Part shown: one piece after another, positions 1 through 8,003 of the stretch | Layout of the letters: every line of letters starts with the position of its first letter | How positions within the stretch are numbered: position 1 is the first letter of the stretch | Assembly (NCBI RefSeq): GCF_016862375.1 | Contig: NZ_BOMV01000106.1 | Span: 1-64,000 of the forward strand | Length of the DNA: 64,000 nt | Direction: 5' to 3' | Source of the DNA: Paractinoplanes rishiriensis | GTDB lineage: Bacteria > Actinomycetota > Actinomycetes > Mycobacteriales > Micromonosporaceae | Translations under genes and position numbers: made by a program | The notes under the pieces: model-generated | The model's database searches: none | Told to the model about the DNA's origin: nothing | The model's input: the letters and a program-made list of their open reading frames with translations, nothing else

Positions 1-1332
1 AAGTCCGACGAGATGCAGTACATGCTCCAGCGCCGCAACGAGCTCGGCGGCTTCGTGCCGAGTCGGGTCGTACGGAGCCGGCAGCTCAGCCTGCCCGGCG
101 ATGCCGCCTATGCAAGCGTTAAGCGCGGGTCGGGCGCTCAGCCGGTGGCCACCACTATGGCGTTGGTCCGCCTGATCAAGGACCTGATCAAGGATCCCGG
201 AATCGGTCACCGGCTGGTGCCGATCATTCCCGATGAAGCCCGTACGTTCGGGCTGGACGCGTTGTTCCCTACCAAGAAGATCTACTCGCCGCACGGCCAG
301 ACCTACACGTCGGTCGACCGGGAGCTGTTCCTGTCGTACAAGGAGGCTAGAGACGGCCAGATCCTGCACGAGGGGATCACCGAGGCCGGAGCGACAGCCT
401 CCTGGACTGCGGCCGGCACCTCGTACGCCACCCACGACGAGCCGATGATCCCGCTGTACATCTTCTACTCGATGTTCGGCTTCCAGCGCACCGGCGATGG
501 ACTTTGGGCGGCCGCGGACCAGATGGCCCGGGGGTTCCTGCTCGGTGCCACGGCCGGCCGCACCACGCTCAACGGCGAGGGTCTGCAGCATCAGGACGGC
601 CATTCCCTGTTGCTCGCCGCCACCAACCCCGCCTGCCTGGCCTACGACGCGGCCTACGCCTACGAACTTGGGCACATCATCCGTGACGGTCTACGCCGGA
701 TGTATGGCGAACCGCAGGAGAACATCTTCTACTACCTGACCCTCTACAACGAGCCGATCCTGCAGCCGGCCGAACCGGACGACGTCGACATCGCCGGCAT
801 CGTGGCCGGCATGCATCGCCTCGGCGGCGCCGGCAACACCAACGGTCCGGCGGCTCACATCCTGGCATCGGGTATCGCCGTCCCGGCGGCGCTGGCCGCG
901 CAACGCCTGCTACACGATGACTGGGGCGTGCACACCGACGTCTGGTCCGTCACGTCCTGGACCGAGCTGCGCCGCGAGGCCCTCGATGTCGAACGCTGGA
1001 ATGTGCAGCATCCGGACGAGCCCGCCCGCATTGCGTACGTCACTCGTCGCCTGCAGGAACACGCCGCGCCGGTGCTGGCCGTGTCTGACTGGATGCGGGC
1101 GGTACCGGACCAGATCGCCCGGTTCGTGCCAGGCCGGTGGGCGTCACTGGGTACCGACGGCTTCGGCAGGAGCGACACCCGCACAGCGCTGCGCCGGCAT
1201 TACGGGACCGACGAGACGTCGATCGCCCTGCGCGTGATCCAGGAGTTGGCGGCGACCGGGCTGCTGGACGGGGCCACGCTCGGCAAGGCACAAGCGGCGT
1301 ACGACGGCGTGACCCTGGCCAGCACGGGATGA
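1..1332 (+). CDS. aceE: Pyruvate dehydrogenase E1 component (homodimeric type), C-terminal part
   Basis: This is the C-terminal ~443 residues of a homodimeric-type pyruvate dehydrogenase E1; the gene enters from outside the window, because the frame is open from base 1. E1 decarboxylates pyruvate with thiamine diphosphate and passes the acetyl group to the E2 lipoyl domain. The visible part carries hallmarks of the AceE middle and C-terminal domains: GEGLQHQDGHS, a YYLTLYNEP stretch, a WSVTSWTELRRE segment, and the end-region pattern WASLGTDGFGRSDTR. Full-length AceE is about 900 residues, so roughly half is missing. It stops at 1332 and no lipoyl or E3 gene follows within the window. Family assignment is secure from these motifs; regulation cannot be judged because the promoter is outside. 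Confidence 0.95.
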   Translation, partial: KSDEMQYMLQRRNELGGFVPSRVVRSRQLSLPGDAAYASVKRGSGAQPVATTMALVRLIKDLIKDPGIGHRLVPIIPDEARTFGLDALFPTKKIYSPHGQTYTSVDRELFLSYKEARDGQILHEGITEAGATASWTAAGTSYATHDEPMIPLYIFYSMFGFQRTGDGLWAAADQMARGFLLGATAGRTTLNGEGLQHQDGHSLLLAATNPACLAYDAAYAYELGHIIRDGLRRMYGEPQENIFYYLTLYNEPILQPAEPDDVDIAGIVAGMHRLGGAGNTNGPAAHILASGIAVPAALAAQRLLHDDWGVHTDVWSVTSWTELRREALDVERWNVQHPDEPARIAYVTRRLQEHAAPVLAVSDWMRAVPDQIARFVPGRWASLGTDGFGRSDTRTALRRHYGTDETSIALRVIQELAATGLLDGATLGKAQAAYDGVTLASTG

Positions 1333-1726
1333 CAGGAGCCGGACAATGTGCATTTCGCAGGCGGGCGACGCCGGCTTACAGTCCGCTGATTCCCGGCAAA
1401 TGGCGGGTGCTCGCCGGAGCGATCACCGCCGATCTCGATCCTGGCGGCCAGGCATCTGCCGGCCGGGCGGCACTGGGAACGACATCAGGCCTCCAGGAAC
1501 GCCGGAACTGGTGGGCATCCGAGCGAGCGACGGGCGCCAGGTCGGCCTGCGGCAGTGCCCGTTCCTCGATGTCGCGGTCAGTCGCTCGGGCGTGACGGGT
1601 CCGGTCCACTTGGGTTCGATGGAGGAAGCGGTGCAGGCGCAGGGCTCGCCGATCACGGTCGAGCGACCCGACCTTTGTCGAACCAGGCTTGTCTTTGGCT
1701 TATCTCGGCTCGGAAGGAGCATCGTG
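1333..1726. other. Intergenic stretch without a recognisable gene
   Basis: About 390 bp between aceE and the cupin gene. Plus-strand frames are open over parts of it but show no family resemblance and no ribosome site at a sensible start. I see no tRNA and no clear terminator. Confidence 0.4.
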
Positions 1727-2065
1727 ATGGATGTTGTGTCGTTGTCCGCCTTGGCGGCTGAGCAGGTTGCCGCGGCTCATGCCTCGTCGACGGGCCGGTG
1801 CGCGCGCACGATCCACGGCCGGCAGACGCATGCCCTGCGCCAGACGGTACTCGCGCTGGTGGCGGGCCGAACGCTCGGCGAGCACGAAAGCCCCGGTGAG
1901 GCAACCCTGCAGGTGCTGGCCGGGCGGGTGCGTCTGAGCGCCGGCGGCGAATCCTGGGAAGCGGCCACCGGCGACTATCTGGACATCCCGCCGGCTCGCC
2001 ATGACCTTGCCGCCATCGAAGACTGCGCGGTGCTGCTGAGCGTTGTCTCGACGGCCCGGGGATGA
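1727..2065 (+). CDS. Small cupin-domain protein
   Basis: A 112-residue single cupin. Its core has the beta-barrel rhythm of small cupins: LGEHESPGEATLQVLAGRVRL followed by a GDYLDIPPARHDL segment, which correspond to cupin motifs 1 and 2. The two His of motif 1 are reduced to one (GEH) with a Glu, so metal binding is plausible but not certain. The start is ATG 1727 with GGAAGGA at 1712-1718; GTG 1724 is an alternative. The stop overlaps the next start by 4 bp (ATGA), so it is co-translated with the membrane protein downstream. Such cupins often act in stress or redox sensing; the substrate is unknown. Confidence 0.8.
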   Translation: MDVVSLSALAAEQVAAAHASSTGRCARTIHGRQTHALRQTVLALVAGRTLGEHESPGEATLQVLAGRVRLSAGGESWEAATGDYLDIPPARHDLAAIEDCAVLLSVVSTARG

Positions 2066-2625
2066 CCGGGTCGTCCGGACCGGCCGGGTTGGACGGCGCG
2101 GCGCACAACGGGAACGCGGCCTCGCGGCTCGGGCCGCTGCACGATCTACGTCCGGGACCGGCAGCCGTGCTGACCGCGACAGGCATCTGTTGCGTCGTGA
2201 TCGGTGGCCTGGTCGCCGCGGTCACCGGGCCACTCGAATTGGCCCACGGCAGCTGGCTCGCGGCCTATCTGGTGCTGGTCGGTGGCGTGGCCCAGTGGGC
2301 CATGGGGCAGGCCCGGTCGCGGCGACCCGATGTGCTGCAGCCACGCCGCAGTTGGGCACAGATCGGATGCTGGAACGTGGGCAACCTCCTGGTGATCGCC
2401 GCGACCCTGACCGGTGCGCCCTGGGCGGTTGATCTCGGCTCGATCCTTCTGGTCATCGCGCTGGTGCTCGCGTGGCATGCCGCGCGACCAGGTACCGGTA
2501 CGTCAGCTCGCTTGGCTACCGCCTGGGCGTCATTGCTCGTCGACCGTGCCTACCGGATGCTGCTACTCGTGCTGGCGGTGAGCGTCCCGGTCGGCATGGT
2601 GCTGTCCCACTCACGGCACTCCTGA
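2062..2625 (+). CDS. Multi-pass membrane protein, unknown function
   Basis: A 187-residue integral membrane protein translationally coupled to the cupin gene by an ATGA overlap. After a ~35-residue polar N-terminus there are about five hydrophobic segments: residues ~35-58, ~65-82, ~100-118, ~122-140 and ~160-180. I recognise no catalytic motif. Pairing with a cupin and position next to universal stress proteins suggest a role in envelope or redox stress, but this is inference. The neighbouring stress genes are separated by 290 bp and have their own leader. Confidence 0.75.
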   Translation: MTGSSGPAGLDGAAHNGNAASRLGPLHDLRPGPAAVLTATGICCVVIGGLVAAVTGPLELAHGSWLAAYLVLVGGVAQWAMGQARSRRPDVLQPRRSWAQIGCWNVGNLLVIAATLTGAPWAVDLGSILLVIALVLAWHAARPGTGTSARLATAWASLLVDRAYRMLLLVLAVSVPVGMVLSHSRHS

Positions 2626-2843
2626 GCAGCGTCGAGTACTGCTGACCGCCATCCGTTGGTGCCAACCGTCAAACCGACGCTTTGGGGGCAAGCAGCCTGC
2701 GGGATACGACGCGACAACCGGCACCGCCACGCGCTTGTTGCTGGCGCCCGGCAAGGTAGCAGGCCGAACAATGACCGCTGCGGCACCTGTCCGACCTTCG
2801 ACCCGCGGGGCGACAGTAGATACAGCCCGTGCGTGACCTGATC

Positions 2844-2875
2844 CCGGAAGCCCGACTGTCGGCGTCGTCTTCCGG
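2844..2875. promoter_or_regulatory. Nested inverted repeat upstream of the universal stress protein gene
   Basis: An outer 7-bp perfect inverted repeat (CCGGAAG at 2844-2850, CTTCCGG at 2869-2875) encloses an inner 5-bp palindrome (CCGAC at 2852-2856, GTCGG at 2858-2862). It lies about 45-75 bp before the stress protein start, where an operator or leader hairpin could sit. It does not match the DosR box closely. Function is inferred from position only. Confidence 0.3.
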
Positions 2876-2918
2876 AATGCGCGGACAGCACCGAGCAACC
2901 TTCCGAAAGAGGTACGCG

Positions 2919-3743
2919 ATGAACACCCCTGTGGCTGTCGGCTTTGACGGATCGGCCGCCGCCGACAAGGCCGTGCGGCACGGCGCCCGCCAAGCCGCGC
3001 TGCGTGGTAGCGAGCTGCGAATCGTGCACGCGTTCGGCTGGTCAGTTCTGCTGGCCCCGATGTACCCGCCGGACTTGGACGTCGACCGCGGCCCGCGGGA
3101 AGCGCTGCTCGACTTGCTTGGCCGGACTGCGGCTACCGTGCGCAACGAATTCCCGGATCTTGCGGTGACCACCCGGCTAGTCGACGGCTCACCGACTGCG
3201 GTACTGATCGATGCCTCACGTGAGGCGCAGCTGCTGGTGGTCGGCCACCGCGGCACCGGCGGATTCGCCGGTCTGCTCGCCGGGTCCACCGCCACACAGC
3301 TCGCCGGTCACGCAGCCTGCCCGGTCACCGTGGCACGAGACGCGAACACCGCCGATGACGCGGCGATCGTTCTCGGCATGGACGGCTCGCCACACGCGCT
3401 GGCTGCGGCCGACGTCGCGTTCGCCGAAGCCCGTCGACAGGACGCTGAACTGGTGATCATCTCCCATGGCCAGACACTGACAGAAGCCGAGCCGGATTCG
3501 GTCACGGCGCGAATCGAACAGCTTGCCCAACACTACGGCGACATCAAATACCGGCGCGAGGCCGCCGACGGCGCCACGCCCGCAGCCGCCTTGATCGACG
3601 CCGCGAACCGGCTGCACGCAGGCATGATCGTTGTCGGTTCCCGCGGCCATAGCGGCTTCCGCGGCCTGATCATGGGCTCCACCTCGCGTGCCCTTGTCGA
3701 CCACGCGAGCTGCTCCGTCACGGTCGTGCCGTCCCCCGCATAG
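2919..3743 (+). CDS. Universal stress protein, tandem UspA domains
   Basis: A 274-residue protein of two UspA domains, the usual actinobacterial tandem form. Domain 1 begins VAVGFDGSAAADKAV and carries the ATP-binding loop GHRGTGGFAGLLAGST (G-2X-G-9X-G-S/T). Domain 2 begins IVLGMDGSPHALAAA and carries GSRGHSGFRGLIMGSTS. Both loops are intact, so ATP binding is expected. Start ATG 2919 follows GAAAGAGG with suitable spacing. USPs of this type are cytosolic and are induced by hypoxia, stationary phase or redox stress through DosR-like control in related actinobacteria. A second USP and a small SFPASDPP protein follow, forming a stress cluster. Confidence 0.92.
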   Translation: MNTPVAVGFDGSAAADKAVRHGARQAALRGSELRIVHAFGWSVLLAPMYPPDLDVDRGPREALLDLLGRTAATVRNEFPDLAVTTRLVDGSPTAVLIDASREAQLLVVGHRGTGGFAGLLAGSTATQLAGHAACPVTVARDANTADDAAIVLGMDGSPHALAAADVAFAEARRQDAELVIISHGQTLTEAEPDSVTARIEQLAQHYGDIKYRREAADGATPAAALIDAANRLHAGMIVVGSRGHSGFRGLIMGSTSRALVDHASCSVTVVPSPA

Positions 3744-4163
3744 CCGGTGCAACGCGCCACCGGATCGACCCGAGCCGCGGTAGTGACCGATGTCGACACG
3801 TACCACGCCGCCGATCGGCGCACGGAGAAGCAACACGACCGCGAGACGCTGGGCTGGGGCCGTGCACCAACTGCACCATACGTTCGTCCGGTACGCGTTT
3901 CCCGACCCGGCTCAGCCCGCGGATTCCGGACGTTCCGGAGATCTCGCCCGAGTGCGGATGGCCGCGGCGCGGCACGCCGTTGACGACACCCCAGCGGCCC
4001 TGCGACGCATCGCGTCCGGGCACCTACACCATGTGCCAGCAGTACGGGTGCATGATCGAGACCGACCGCGTACGAGACCTACCCAGCACCCGTTGGGGCC
4101 AGCGTCTGCCAGGCATAACCCCAATCCCAGGTGCTTCTCTTCGCAGAGAACGGAGGAACAACA
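3744..4163. other. Intergenic stretch with an uncertain open frame
   Basis: A plus-strand frame starting at ATG 3790 is open for about 140 codons and runs into the following small gene in another frame. Part of it (RMAAARHAVDDTPAALRRI) looks protein-like, but it has no clear ribosome site and overlaps the better supported gene at 4164. It may be a decayed gene. Nothing else is recognised. Confidence 0.3.
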
Positions 4164-4328
4164 GTGGGAACTGACAAACCTCCCACGGGCGCCGAAGCGG
4201 TCGTCGTGACGACAGGACCGACACTACGCAAGCCGCCGCCCCACGACCCGCAGGCCGATGACGGCGACATCGTCGAAATCTGGGGGCGGGACTCCTTTCC
4301 CGCCAGCGACCCGCCTGCGAACTGGTGA
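4164..4328 (+). CDS. Small stress-associated protein with SFPASDPP motif
   Basis: A 54-residue acidic protein starting at GTG 4164 behind a strong GGAGGA at 4152-4157. It ends WGRDSFPASDPPANW; the SFPASDPP signature recurs in many small uncharacterised bacterial proteins, usually near stress genes. There is no membrane segment or Cys. It sits between two universal stress protein genes and 69 bp ahead of the second, so coordinated expression is likely. The function of the motif is unknown. Confidence 0.65.
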   Translation: MGTDKPPTGAEAVVVTTGPTLRKPPPHDPQADDGDIVEIWGRDSFPASDPPANW

Positions 4329-4397
4329 CCCCGGCTCCGAGTCCTGTCTGGCAGGACGCGAGACCGTCGAGCCATCTGTCGCCGTGAAGGAGTTCCA

Positions 4398-5237
4398 ATG
4401 ACCACAGGACAGATCGTCGTCGGCGTCAACGGATCGGCGAGCAGCAGCGCAGCTGTCCGCTGGGCAGTCACCGAGGCCCAACTGCGCCGCGTGGACCTGC
4501 ACGTCGTCGTCGCGTATCAGTGGCGGATACCAGGCAGAAGCTTCACCTCCCGCAGTGAACTGGTGCATACGGCCGGCGAGCAGGTCACGGCGATTCTGGA
4601 CGCCGCCGTAAGCCAGGCGCGCTCCATAGCCGCGGACATCCGCGTCTGGAGCTCCGCGGTGGTTGGCGAGCCGGTGCCGGTGCTGCTCGAGGCTGCCGCC
4701 CGCGCGGACCTGCTGGTCGTCGGGGGCCGCGGTCGCGGCGAGCGCGGCCGCATGCTCAGCGTCGTAACCAGCCAGGCCGCCGCGTACGCGCCGTGCCCGG
4801 TCGCCGTGGTGCGCCCCCACGACCGCGAGGACAAGAACATGATCGTGGTCGGGCTCGACGACACACCAGACGCATCGACAACCGCCGGTGCCGCGTTTGA
4901 GGAGGCGGCGCTGCGGCCGTCCTCAACACTGCTCGCGGTCACCGCTGTCACCATGCTGCCCGGCAGCGATCTGCGGACCATCAGGCGCGCACGACGGCAC
5001 GACCTGATAGAACTGCTGGCACCGTGGCGAGAGAAATTCCCCGAGATACCCGTCGCCGTCGACGTAGTCCGCGCCGACGCCGGCGCTGTGCTGGTGGAGA
5101 AATCGCGGCGGGCCAGCCTACTCGTGGTCGGCGCCGGGGCCCGGACACACTTCGACGCGATGCGGCTAGGGCCGATCCGGCTGCACCTGCTACACCACGC
5201 CGACTGTCCCGTACTGATCGCTCAAACCCCTGACTGA
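4398..5237 (+). CDS. Universal stress protein, tandem UspA domains (second copy)
   Basis: A 279-residue protein of two UspA domains starting at ATG 4398 with AAGGAG at the proper distance. Domain 1 (IVVGVNGSASSSAAVRWA) has a loop GGRGRGERGRMLSVVTS that keeps G-2X-G but is changed at the distal positions. Domain 2 (MIVVGLDDTPDASTTAG) has a weaker loop, GAGARTHFDAMRLGPI, lacking the usual terminal GS. Nucleotide binding may therefore be weaker than in the first copy, and this may be a regulatory paralogue. It is the last gene of the stress cluster; the recombinase operon beyond is on the opposite strand. Confidence 0.88.
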   Translation: MTTGQIVVGVNGSASSSAAVRWAVTEAQLRRVDLHVVVAYQWRIPGRSFTSRSELVHTAGEQVTAILDAAVSQARSIAADIRVWSSAVVGEPVPVLLEAAARADLLVVGGRGRGERGRMLSVVTSQAAAYAPCPVAVVRPHDREDKNMIVVGLDDTPDASTTAGAAFEEAALRPSSTLLAVTAVTMLPGSDLRTIRRARRHDLIELLAPWREKFPEIPVAVDVVRADAGAVLVEKSRRASLLVVGAGARTHFDAMRLGPIRLHLLHHADCPVLIAQTPD

Positions 5238-5469
5238 TCCAACAGCAGCACGCTCACCGCGCGGCCCGGCTGCAACCGCACATCGCACCTGCGAGCCACC
5301 CGCCGATGCCGCCATTGTGAGCCAGCGCCAACCGGCTACGGCGAACGCCGAGATGCAGGCCGCAGGTCGTTCCCTGCTGGGAAACGGCTAGCCGCTGAGT
5401 CGTTCGCGTTACGGACCCCGCGGATCTGTTGACTGGTGAGGACGTTGGGCCAGTGCCGCCCTCGCACAG

Positions 5470-5871
5470 TCAGCCGATCGGCCGAACGACCGCGGTTGAG
5501 ACAGATCGCAGCTGGTCGCGGAACTGGGCGTTCTCGCTGGCGAGCACGTTCATGATGCGAGCGAGCATATTGTTGTCGTCTCGCAGAGTCTTGAGGCGCT
5601 CGTTGGCTTCGGCCAGCCGGCATTTGGTCGTTTCGAGTTCTTGTCGGAGTCGGCGCTCGCTGTCGGGAACTTGGCCCCGGGCGCGCACTTGGGCGTAGAA
5701 CAAGTCTTTGAGGTCGGTGTGGCGATGCGTGAGAACGTGCCTTTTGACGCCGGCTTCCTCGGCGAGGGCGACAACGGTCAGCGCTCCGCTCGAGCGCAGT
5801 GGGCTCCCGGTCAGGAGCCGGGAGGCTGCGGCCTTGATCGCGTCGCGTTCGGCGGTGGGCTCAGTCTTCAT
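5470..5871 (-). CDS. Small DUF6262/TnpC-like coiled-coil protein of the recombinase operon
   Basis: A 133-residue protein, last of four overlapping minus-strand genes (ATGA overlap with the 711-residue recombinase). Residues ~1-60 look like a helix-turn-helix (LTVVALAEEAGVKRHVLTHRH), resembling the TnpC/DUF6262 pattern in which VSRSFLYRH-like residues occupy the same place. Residues ~70-125 are a charged coiled coil (RRLRQELETTKCRLAEANERLKTL). In Tn554-type elements the small TnpC protein influences transposition efficiency or orientation; this role is inferred here. The second element nearby encodes a 183-residue protein of the same plan. Confidence 0.7.
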   Translation of the reverse strand: MKTEPTAERDAIKAAASRLLTGSPLRSSGALTVVALAEEAGVKRHVLTHRHTDLKDLFYAQVRARGQVPDSERRLRQELETTKCRLAEANERLKTLRDDNNMLARIMNVLASENAQFRDQLRSVSTAVVRPIG

Positions 5872-8003
5872 GAAGTTGTCCTGTCGTTGATCCGGTCATC
5901 GAGATGCTGCTGGGCTTGGGCAGTGAGTGCTTCGGCTTCGGCGTTGAGCCGGTCGGCCAGCGGGGTCGGCACGGCACCCGCTTGCGCTTGTAGCCGGCCG
6001 GCGTGCTGAAGCATGCGAACGGCGTGGTGGTCGGTGCGGGCAATGTTGGCACAGAGGGGCTGGCAGCGGTCCAGGCTAGGGTTCTCGGCCTTGGCGCGGC
6101 CGGGGTGGCAGAGCGCTTTGTCGCGGGCGTAGTTGCAGAGCAGGAAGGCCCGTTGGTTCTCGAAGACGGTGAGCCCGGGGTCGTCGAGCAGGGCTCGGGC
6201 TTGGCGGTGGGTGGTGATGATGCCGCCGAAGCGGTGGTGTGCGCGGGCTGCCGCGTCGATGAGCCGCCGGGCGGCCGGCCCGGAGATTCCTTCGTTGTAG
6301 CCGATCGCCTCGTTCAGGTCGCTGAGGCGTTCGGCAATCTCGCGGGCGGTCTCGACATCGATGAGCTTATCGATGCCGTCGCGGGAGCGGTTGGAGTACC
6401 CCTCGCTGACGATCGTCCGCAGGTGGCCGTACTGGACGGCCAGGGCGGCCAGGCCACCGGGGCGTCGGGCGATGTGCCAGGCCAAGGTGCGACGGAACCG
6501 TGAGATCCCGGTCCCGCCGGATGGGTCGGGCGGGATTGCCTCGGCGGGCCGACCGTTCGTCTGCGCGTACTCGTTGACCCAGGTGATGAGCTTTTCGATG
6601 CGGTGGGCGGCGGTCGTGTGGGTCAGTGATCGTCCGGGATTCGGGGTGCGGGTCGAGTGGGGGGTGTCGCGTTCGAACAGCAGGTCGCCGTCGCCCACGA
6701 TGCGCTCCATGACGCGGATGGCGCGGACAACCGGCGGGATGGCGACCCATGGGGTGTCGCGGTCCCGTCCGGCCGACAGGTGGACGCCGTCGTCGTCCCG
6801 GGCGTTCTTGAACACCTTGCCGTTGATCAGGTAGCGGCGCGGGCCGGCGTCGGATGTCGTGTCGTCGGGTTCAGGGCAGCATCCGGAGCGCAGGGCGAGG
6901 ACCTCGGCCGGTCTCATGCCGGTCAGGTAGGCGATGACCACGAAGCATGCCGCGATCAGGTGCCGGTGGAGGGCGTCGATGGCGTAGAAGTCGAACCCCG
7001 GCTGCCATGGCGTGCCGGCGATCGTCGCGGTCGCCGGGGTGGTCAGCCAGCACGGTCCAGGGTTGGCTGCCGCGGCGGCGACCCAGTGTGGGCGTTTGAG
7101 GACAATCCTCGCCTGGCCCACCAGGGTTCCGGTGACGCTGGCGAGGAACAGCGCGGGGTGCGTCTGTTCGTGCCCGCCGTTGCGGCTGCGGGACGGGACG
7201 GGGTGTCCCCGCTGCTGGAGGTTCTCGAGGAACGCTTCGATCCTCGCGAACGCGTTGGGGCCGGCGTCGGCTTCGGTCCTGGCGTTGGTGGCGTGGCGCA
7301 GCTGCTGCTGTTCGGTGAAGGCGGTGAGGATGTCGTCGGCGAAGTCCTCGACGAAACGCAGAGCCCAAGTCAGCAGGGGGCCGATGGTGTCCGGGCTGAT
7401 GGCGTCGGTGGCGTTCTCGCCGCCGGCGGATCCGGCCGGCAGATAGGCGTCGATGCCGTCGGTAAGCCAAGGCGGCGCGGCGAGCTGGTGCTCGGCAGGT
7501 AGGTGCAGGGTGGAGTAGTAGTGGAGTCGGCTCAGCGCGACCAGCGCGCCCTTGACGGTGTCGCGGGCCAGCCCGCGCTGAATGTTCTGGCGGACGTATT
7601 CGGTCATGTCGGCGGCCCGCACGTCGGGCAGAGCCTGGATGCCGCGTTGGTCGGCCCAGGTCGCGAGGTTCCGCCAGGCGGCGATGGTGTGGAAGGCGAG
7701 CGCGATGCTGGGTTTGGTCACCATCAGGTTGTTGTGTCGGGCGACCAGGGCATCCGGCAGCGACTGGCGGAACATGATCCAGGCGGCTGCGCGCATGCTG
7801 TCCCGGAACCGGGGTGGGACGCGATTCCAGATGATGTTCTGGCTGGCGACCGACGGGTTCTGCGACATCGGCGCGATCGGCCACTGCGGGTCACCGAAGC
7901 GCGGGATCAGGTGCCGCTGGGCCAGTGGGACGCTCTCGGGGTCGATCACCGGCGTGTCGGGGTGCGGCAGTTCCTGGGTGAGCTGGTGCGTGGCGGTGCT
8001 CAC
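5868..8003 (-). CDS. Tyrosine recombinase (third of trio, 711 aa)
   Basis: A site-specific recombinase starting at GTG 8003, where GTGA overlaps the stop of the upstream recombinase; the frame is open further upstream but that part is antisense-like noise. Catalytic features: Arg in YLTGMRPAEVLALR, the RFRRTLAWHIARR segment at the HxxR position, and YGHLRTIVSEGYS supplying the distal His and nucleophilic Tyr. Near the C-terminus a Cys-rich stretch (LLCNYARDKALCHPG, then RCQPLCAN) probably binds zinc, as in other large transposon-type recombinases. It would act with the two partners at the element ends. The ATGA overlap with the small gene downstream implies translational coupling. Confidence 0.85.
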   Translation of the reverse strand: MSTATHQLTQELPHPDTPVIDPESVPLAQRHLIPRFGDPQWPIAPMSQNPSVASQNIIWNRVPPRFRDSMRAAAWIMFRQSLPDALVARHNNLMVTKPSIALAFHTIAAWRNLATWADQRGIQALPDVRAADMTEYVRQNIQRGLARDTVKGALVALSRLHYYSTLHLPAEHQLAAPPWLTDGIDAYLPAGSAGGENATDAISPDTIGPLLTWALRFVEDFADDILTAFTEQQQLRHATNARTEADAGPNAFARIEAFLENLQQRGHPVPSRSRNGGHEQTHPALFLASVTGTLVGQARIVLKRPHWVAAAAANPGPCWLTTPATATIAGTPWQPGFDFYAIDALHRHLIAACFVVIAYLTGMRPAEVLALRSGCCPEPDDTTSDAGPRRYLINGKVFKNARDDDGVHLSAGRDRDTPWVAIPPVVRAIRVMERIVGDGDLLFERDTPHSTRTPNPGRSLTHTTAAHRIEKLITWVNEYAQTNGRPAEAIPPDPSGGTGISRFRRTLAWHIARRPGGLAALAVQYGHLRTIVSEGYSNRSRDGIDKLIDVETAREIAERLSDLNEAIGYNEGISGPAARRLIDAAARAHHRFGGIITTHRQARALLDDPGLTVFENQRAFLLCNYARDKALCHPGRAKAENPSLDRCQPLCANIARTDHHAVRMLQHAGRLQAQAGAVPTPLADRLNAEAEALTAQAQQHLDDRINDRTTS

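Noticed and set aside
3790..4209. Possible 139-codon gene
   Set aside because: No convincing ribosome site and it overlaps the better supported small stress gene at 4164; kept only as a note.
5238..5469. Missing N-terminus of the methyltransferase at the left end of the RIT-like element
   Set aside because: I read this stretch for the expected N-terminal residues and found none, so the element did not simply split the gene there.
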